NCBI RefSeq assembly: GCF_019393635.1
Contig: NC_057861.1
Span: 543,192,211-543,256,210, forward strand
Direction: 5' to 3'
Origin: Dromiciops gliroides
Taxonomy: Eukaryota; Chordata; Mammalia; Microbiotheria; Microbiotheriidae
Length of the DNA: 64,000 nucleotides
The translations under genes and the position numbers were made by a program. Below the pieces are notes generated by a model. The model made no database searches, was not told where the DNA came from, and saw nothing but the letters and a program-made list of their open reading frames with translations. Below, piece by piece: positions 58,080 to 64,000 of this stretch (within the stretch, counting starts at the first letter, position 1; the number at the start of each line of letters is the position of its first letter).

Positions 58080-58210
58080 GCATGTTGTAGCCTGTTAAAG
58101 GGAAAAGGGTCTGATTGTTTACTGCCTTAGGGATGGGGGAAGGGAAGGAGGGAGAGAGGGATAGAATTTGGACCTCAAAACTTTAAATAAAAATATTTTT
58201 TTGAAAAGGA
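58080..58210 (+). mobile_element. LINE-1 3' end
   Basis: GGGAAGGGAAGGAGGGAGAG, then AATTTGGACCTCAAAACTTT and AAATAAAAAT: a LINE-1 terminus with a 5'-truncated body. Confidence 0.75.
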
Positions 58211-58715
58211 GAAAGGGAATTCCTACAAGGAACAGAATCACTAGCTTCATTACTTGAAGGTTTATCTATCAGACTTCTGAGATCTTGGCTCCGCTCATGC
58301 CAGTTACAAATCAAACCTCATCCTAATGTGGATTGCTTCTCCATCCCCCACACCCCCAACCAAATGAAAACTCAAACACAAAACTCAACAGTTTTCATCA
58401 TTCCAATTTACTAGTTGCTAAACTGATATTAAATAAATTATTTTAGGTGTCCATACCCCACCCCCCTTCTCAGTCTGCTTACTGAGAAAAACTGGGGGTC
58501 TCATTTTCCTTTAAAATCTCCAGAGTCCTCTATATTACCTGTGCAGATTTGGGAAAGAATAGTCTCCTCCCTTGAGGAGAAAGTACCAGCTTCCTTTAAG
58601 GTGCCAACTAAAATCCCACCTTTCTACGGGAAGCCTTCCCCAACTCATCTTTTTTCCAGTGCCTCCCCACTTTTAATTATTTCCTATTTATACAACATAT
58701 GACTTGCTTTGTATA

Positions 58716-59275
58716 CATAGACAGTTCTCTCTTTAGGCAAATTCGAATTACCCAAATTCAACTTGACTTAAAGAATTATGAAAGAAATCCACATTCCGGG
58801 GCAGCTAGGTGGCAAAGTGGATAGAGCACAGGCCCTGAATTCAGGAGGACCTGAGTTCAAATATGACTTCAGACACTTGACATTTACTAGCTGTGTGACC
58901 CTGGGCAAGTCACTTAACCCTCATCCCCCCCCCCCAAAAAAAAAAAGGAAAAAGAAAAAAACAAGAAATCCACATTCCAAGAAAGCAACGATATTAACCA
59001 CAGCAGGCCTCCCCCCCCAAAAAAAAAAACCCCAAAAAACCCAACCTTCGAGTGAAAGTAGAAAAACTGATATGTGGGGATGCACTGGTTGGCTTGAAAT
59101 CTCTGACCCACTCCTGCCCATGACTGGCCTTGGCCCCTTCCTGTTCTTCCTCTTGGCTCTCAGTTCTCTGTCACAGGCACTGAGCATGGGGGGGGGGGGC
59201 TTTCTTCCTGGGCAAATTGGTATTACATAAAAATCACTTTCAAGTGGCCCACTTATGTAAAGTGAGAGCTGTCTG
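58716..59275. mobile_element. Tigger/mariner-like non-autonomous DNA transposon
   Basis: Terminal inverted repeats CATAGACAGTTCTCTCTTTA (left) and the complement of CAGACAGCTCTCACTTTACA (right), with TA on each side as target duplication. It is about 390 bp without the SINE. No transposase frame. It interrupts a LINE-2. Confidence 0.75.
58797..58965 (+). mobile_element. CORE-SINE (WSINE1-like) inside the DNA transposon
   Basis: Perfect TSD GAAATCCACATTCC at about 58783-58796 and 58966-58979. Layers: L2, Tigger-like, SINE. Confidence 0.93.
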
Positions 59276-59439
59276 TATTTGTTTGGTTGTCCTCCCCCAT
59301 TAGGTTGTAAGCTCCTTGAGGGCAGGGACCGTCTTTTGCCTCTTTTTGTATCCCCTCTGCTTAGCACGGTACTTGGGAACATAGTAGGTGCTTATAAACA
59401 TTTATTGATTATATTTCAGAGTTCCTACTCAACTCTGAT

Positions 59440-61010
59440 CTTTTCATCATAAATTTAGCTTTAAAGTGCTCTGTTCAGTTAAAGGTCCACTTTTTGCTCT
59501 GAAGAATTGTACACAGTTTTGTGTAGGGCAAGTTATTCTTGGTTGTAAGCCTGTATCTTTTGTCTTTAGGAGTATTACATTCCAAGATCCCATCTGTAAT
59601 AGAAGCTTCCAGGTCTTGTGTGATCCTTGGAACTTGAAATGCTTCTTCCTGGATTCTTGCACAGTATTTTATCATTGACATGGGAGCTTTGAATTTTGGC
59701 TCTGGCAATGCTGGGACTAAAATTTTGGAGTTTTTTTGAGGTGGATTCTTTTTCATTTTATCATCCCTTTATTCTTTATTCTCTGGGAAGTTTTCATTGA
59801 TCATTTCTTGAAATTATGTCCAGGCCTTTTAAAAATTTTTTTTATTTAAATAAGGGTGGTTTTCAGGGAATTCCATGATTCTTAATCTTTATTTGATGTA
59901 TTTTCTAGATCAGTTTTTTATATCCGATATAACATTTTCCTTTTTCCCCCATATTTGATGTTTTTATTATTTTTTATTGTCTTAAGAAATCACCTGATTT
60001 CTATTGGTTTAATCTCCTTTTTAGGGAGTCTATTTCTTGGTAAGGTTTACCACCTTTTTTTTTTTTTTTTTGTGAGGCACTTGGGGTTAAGGACCTTGCC
60101 CAGGGTCACACAGCTAGTAAGTGTTAAGTGTCTGAGGCCAGATTTGAACTCAAGTCACTCCTGAATCAGGGCCAGTGCTCTATCCGCTGCGCCACCTAGC
60201 TGCCCCGCTTTTATTCATTTTTAAAATTCCCTTCCTGCATTTCTTCTGGGTATTTTGAGTCTTTGTGAAAAAATCCATTTTTTTCCCTTTGAGTCCTTTG
60301 CTTGCAGTTAAATTGATCACTTCTTTAAGGGGTATTTGCTGGGATGGGGGACAGGATTCTAGATTTGAAGTATTTTTTGTGTTGTGTCAGTGTTTTCTTC
60401 GATTTATTCCTCTCTACAGCTTTAGTTCATGAATGGGGCTTTGTGCCATGGCCAGACTCTTACCTTTGGTGAACTTTTGGTTGAGATGATTCCCTTGTTG
60501 ATTTTTCCCCTGGGTGTGGCTGTTGACTTCTAAGATTTTATGTCTTACCAAACTCCTGAGGTTCAGAGTGCTGAATCTTCTGGACCTTCCCCTGGCAGCT
60601 CAAGGACAGAATTTTGGGGACATCATGGCTCCTTAGCCTGGGCTGTTGAGGCTGAGTTTTTGGTAAACTAACCTTTGTCTCTCACTGGTCAATGTCTATA
60701 GATCAAGGGCCTCACCCTGAGCTTTTCTCAGGGCTATCCTCCGTTCTTGTGGCTGTGTTTACAGAAGATACATTATCTCCGTTCTTGTCACATTCGGAAG
60801 CTAACCTTTTCTGGCACTGGTTTGTTGGCAGACCCCCTTTACTATAGCCCTTGGGCTTCTGACTGATTTCGAGGAGCAGTTCTTGGGTTGGAAATAGTCA
60901 TCATAATTTTTCATTGGATTTCTTTGATATGGAACTTCAGGATTTTGCTAGTGTAGGCAGGAGGGAGCTGAGCTGAGTGTCTGCATTCCTATTCAGGTAG
61001 CCATCTTGGT
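59440..61010 (-). mobile_element. Old LINE-1 5' UTR and ORF1, reverse
   Basis: On the minus strand it begins at about 61010 with CCAACCAAGATGGCTACC, a LINE-1 5' terminus. The 5' UTR follows, then a degraded ORF1 whose C-terminal domain survives near 59550-59450 (TGLQPRITCPTQNCVQFF). It is more diverged than ORF1 at 40462. A SINE lies inside at 60055. Confidence 0.75.
60055..60207 (-). mobile_element. CORE-SINE (WSINE1-like)
   Basis: Reverse copy, long poly-T at left, CACCTAGCTGCCCC at right, inside the old reverse LINE-1. Confidence 0.92.
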
Positions 61011-61019
61011 TGGAGTTCA

Positions 61020-61215
61020 ATGGCTGGAGCAGTGCTGGAGGTGGAATCAGAAGACATCTGAGTTCAAATGTGACCTCAACCACTTTGCTGTGTGACCCTG
61101 AGCTAGTCACTTCACCTCTGTCTGCCCAGTTCTCTTGATCTGTAAGGTGATTCAAACTCAGGTCTTCCATGATTCTAGGCCTGGTGCTCTATCCCACTAT
61201 GCCACCTACTGCTCT
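61020..61215 (+). mobile_element. Two CORE-SINE halves, head to head
   Basis: 61025-61145 is a diverged + copy (TCTGAGTTCAAATGTGACC, TGTGTGACCCTGAGC). 61150-61213 is the 5' half of a reverse copy (GGTGCTCTATCCC, GCCACCTACTGC). Together they could fold as a weak inverted repeat. Confidence 0.65.
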
Positions 61216-61219
61216 TGTT

Positions 61220-61370
61220 TTGTATATAGTTGTTTTGTATGTTGGTTCCCCATTACATTGTAAGCTCCTTGAGGGTTTGGATTGTTTTTGCCCTTTCTTT
61301 GTATCCCTAGACTAGTACTTAGTACAATGCCTGAAACCTAGTAGGAGTTTAGTAAATGTTTATTGACCTG
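61220..61370 (+). mobile_element. LINE-2 3' end
   Basis: TAAGCTCCTTGAGGGTTTGG, then TAGTAGGAGTTTAGTAAATG. Confidence 0.8.
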
Positions 61371-61854
61371 AAATTGGGGACTTTTTCAATCAAAGTAAAT
61401 GATTGACTTCTCATCTAATATGGTTGGTCTCTCATCTAATTCATTTGTTTTGAGTCAGGAGCATTTGAAGTATAATCAGTTTTTACTTCTTATTCTTGTT
61501 TATTAACACCAGTATGTTTTTTAGTTCTCAATTTTGAGTAATACTTCTAATTCCTTTAATACTTGTCCTATGAGGACCATTGCTTATTTGCCACTATTAC
61601 CAGACTTAGTGACATGTAGTTGTTTTCAGTCTTAAATAAATTTATAGAATGCTGCTTTACAGGAGGAAAAATCCATCATGGATGAAAGGGAAAAACATTT
61701 TAAATTTCTAAGGCTCTTCTGTGACTTTTTATTTATACTGGCATTCTTTACTTGAGGAATGTAATATTTTCATATTTCAATGGGGGTGGAGTAATTTTCC
61801 CAGGTTACAAGCAAAAATTACATTAGTATATAGATACTTGTGTTTTCCTTTTTG

Positions 61855-62005
61855 TATTTTTTTTTAAACATCTCCAGCATTTCCCAATATATATTGTCTC
61901 CACTGCCAGAGAGGCATCCCTTTTTGCGAAGAATACAAAAAGAGAAGGGAAAAACAGTTCAGAAAAAACTAACCAACACATGAACCAAGTCAGCCATTAT
62001 ACTGC
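61855..62005 (-). mobile_element. LINE-1 3' UTR fragment, reverse
   Basis: Antisense 3'-UTR type sequence (AACATCTCCAGCATTTCCC, then AACTAACCAACACATGAACC). Confidence 0.55.
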
Positions 62006-62014
62006 AGTAGTTTT

Positions 62015-62165
62015 TTTTGAGTTGTGTGTGAGGCAATTGGGGTTAATGGTGACTTGCCCAGGGTCACACAGCTAGTAAGTGTCAAGGGTCTGAGGCCGGA
62101 TTTGAACTCAGGTCCTCCTGAATCCAGGTCAGTGCTCTATCCACTGTACCACCTAGCCCGCCCCC
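62015..62165 (-). mobile_element. CORE-SINE (WSINE1-like)
   Basis: Reverse copy. Flanking ACAGTA / GCAGTAG motifs suggest a short TSD (CAGTA). Confidence 0.9.
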
Positions 62166-63086
62166 ACAGTATTTTTTTTTAAGAAGGCAATAGGTTCATT
62201 ATTTTTTATTAAATATTTAGAACTCTAGATCCTTTATTGCAAGAGGTCAAATGGTTCATTTACACTACAAAATTGTATGTACTGAGGCACAGTAGTAGCA
62301 ACTTTACCAAAATATCACTCGGCTATATTGTCATTAATCCTTCTGAGCACAGTATAACAGGCTTCCAGTCTTCATTTTTTATTAATTAGTAGATTACTAT
62401 CAAGCACCTGCCCAAAATTTGGTTGTGAATAGTTCCCCTGCCATTTTGTTGTCATTCCTGATGTATAGGTGGCTTTTTTTTTTTTTTTTTTTGGCCTTGC
62501 TAGTTCTACATACTGATATAACTGGTGCATCTAATGTTGGAAAGTCTTAAGGGGAATACCCTACTCAACTTTCATCAAGAAAAATAATCCTTGTGCTTAG
62601 TGAATTTTGTTGTCCATAGTTGTTCACTGGGATTAGTCCCAAAGAACAAATCAAATAGTTTACATTTGAAAGCCATCGGATTCTGAAGGAAGGCTTAATT
62701 GTTTAAAAAATCCCAAGGGTCTTAATGAAAATGAGCATATTGAATTATTTTTAACACTTGCAATATTCATATATTTTTGTATACATACTGTACACACGTG
62801 TGTGTATATATATGTATATATACTGTGCTGGTTGAGGCCAAAGGTAAATGCTACCTACGATATTAACTTTGAGGGAGTGGGGCAAAGGTAATCAATCACC
62901 AGATAGAACTACATAATAAACATGTGTATGTGTTAAGAGCCCCTCATCAAATTTTTCTACATTTTTATAAGTTCAAACACAATAGCAGAAGGCATTGGTA
63001 CTGAATGTGAAAGCAAACCTTATGTACTCAAGTACCAGTTAAACTTCAGACTCTCAGACACTAATTCATGTTAGGAATGAAGGAGG

Positions 63087-63230
63087 GGGCAGCTAGGTGG
63101 TGCAGTGGTTAAAGCACTGGCCTTGGATTCAGGAGGACCTGAGTTCAAATCTGGCCTCAGCCACTTGACACTTAACTAGCTGTGTGACACTGGGCAAGTC
63201 ATTAACCCCCATAGCCCCGCAAAAAATTTT
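63087..63230 (+). mobile_element. CORE-SINE (WSINE1-like)
   Basis: TSD AGGAATGAAGG (second copy AGGAATGAAAGG). The tail is short, AAAAAATTTTAAAA. Confidence 0.92.
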
Positions 63231-63369
63231 AAAAAGGAATGAAAGGAAAATTCTCCCCATTTTGAATATGCAGTATTTTTTGAGAAAAGGCCTTTGGTTT
63301 TTTGTATATCTTGAATGTGAAACCCTTGTGAAATTTGAAATAAAAAGAAATATGATATAGTTGTTTGCT

Positions 63370-63860
63370 TACTCATCCTAGAGGCATTAATTTTGTTTGT
63401 GTTTTAGTTTTATGTAATCAGAATTATCCATTTTATCTTCTGTAATGTTTCTATCCCTCCATTTGGTTAAGAGAACATCTCCTTGGACAACATCAATTTC
63501 ACATTATTTTGTTTATTATTCTTTCTATATTAAAGTAGTCATTATGAATAGTGTTTTCATGGTTCTGCCTAGTTCACTTGCCTATTTCACTTGTCATCCA
63601 TGCTTCTCTGCATATACATCATTGTTTACAGAACAACATTCCGTTAAATTCATGTATCCCAATCTGTTTAACCTATTCCCATTTGGGTTGGCGTTCTCTT
63701 TGTTTTCAGTTCTTTGCTACTGCAGTGTTGCTGTAGTATCATTGACTCTTAAATATATGCTAGCAGTGGATTCTTTATTAAAGGAATTGGACATTTAATC
63801 ACTTTTCTTGAATGATTCCAAATTGTTTACAGAATAATTGGTCTAATTTTTTGTGTTTTA
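63370..63860 (-). mobile_element. LINE-1 3' region, reverse
   Basis: Antisense ORF2 3' end and 3' UTR (TGTAATCAGAATTATCCATT near 63415; AACAACATTCCGTTAAATTC; ATTCCCATTTGGGTTGGCG). 63861-64000 shows nothing I recognise. Confidence 0.65.
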
Positions 63861-64000
63861 AAAATACATATTTTGAGCTAGTAGCAAACAGAAGAATGGA
63901 ACTTAATTCCAAGGCAGTCACTTTGACTTTGCCATATTAAATCATATCTCACTGGGTTAGAGCGACTGATTAAGCCGTTGAATAATAAAGGAAATGCCAA

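Larger units (their letters stand above)
58560..59420 (+). mobile_element. LINE-2 3' region split by a DNA transposon
   Basis: 58590-58715 (AGGTGCCAACTAAAATCCCA, GAAGCCTTCCCCAACTC) continues at 59276-59420 (CTCCTTGAGGGCAGGGACC, then CATAGTAGGTGCTTA). It reads as one sense L2 once the insert is removed. Confidence 0.85.
49882..64000 (+). other. RAC1: RAC1 intron 1 (5' part)
   Basis: Starts GTGAGTCC at 49882 and runs past the window end, so it is longer than 14.1 kb. I looked for the exon 2 start (AGCTGTAGGTAAAAC-type sequence encoding the rest of the P-loop) and did not find it. The repeats listed below lie in it. Stretches with nothing recognised: 50351-51374, 51531-52529, 52750-53454, 53591-53955, 54111-54485, 54641-55014, 57780-58079, 58211-58559, 61371-61854 and 62166-63086 (the last with (TG)/(TA) tracts near 62795-62830). 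Confidence 0.88.

Noticed and set aside
62166-63086. A possible RAC1 exon or alternative exon in late intron 1
   Set aside because: No Rac-like coding sequence with splice sites was seen there.

Overview
The window is mammalian nuclear DNA and almost certainly marsupial. About forty copies of one short CORE-SINE (tRNA-type head, MIR-like core, A-rich tail, WSINE1-like) are scattered through it. With them are longer CORE-SINEs carrying a BovB/RTE-like tail, marsupial-type LINE-1, ORF2-less HAL1-type elements, and large LINE-2 tracts. The density and freshness of the short SINE fit an Australian marsupial such as a dasyurid; that is an inference from memory of the families, with no database search.

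Only one functional host gene is supported. Exon 1 of RAC1 lies at about 49565-49881 on the + strand inside a CpG island (about 49090-50350). It holds a long GC-rich 5' UTR, the ATG at 49847, 35 coding bases and a canonical GTGAGT splice donor. The rest of the window, 49882-64000, is intron 1, and I found no exon 2. Everything upstream (1-48950) is intergenic and dominated by transposable elements. One processed ribosomal protein pseudogene (RPS13) sits inside a LINE-1 at 10591-11149.

Region by region: 1-5965 is a LINE-1 (+) with at least four younger insertions; 5966-9445 holds two marsupial dispersed repeats, an L2 (-) and a HAL1 piece; 9446-11530 is LINE-1 ORF2 carrying the RPS13 copy; 11560-17500 is L2 in both orientations with SINEs; 17600-22400 is sparse old sequence; 22400-25420 is a LINE-1/HAL1 (+) split by a solo LTR; 25470-27620 is a SINE stack plus LINE-1 and a hAT remnant; 27630-35484 is LINE-1 (-) carrying a reduced class I endogenous retrovirus, a solo LTR and several SINEs; 35485-38780 is mixed and partly unidentified; 38785-48160 is a long L2 (-) tract holding a TSD-flanked HAL1-type element with a nearly intact ORF1, a LINE-1 5' UTR fragment, and a 137-bp inverted L2 copy flanked by a 10-bp duplication; 48166-49090 leads to the RAC1 island; 49882-64000 is RAC1 intron 1 with SINEs, a CR1 remnant, a Tigger-like DNA transposon and old LINE-1 fragments.

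I saw no undescribed gene system. The most unusual items are in the layering of the repeats: two tail-less LINE-1-type insertions in one L2, a templated inverted insertion, repeated use of single SINE target sites, and an imperfect palindrome at 56407-56510. Most coordinates of repeats are accurate to roughly 10-30 bp, better where a target-site duplication (TSD) is given.
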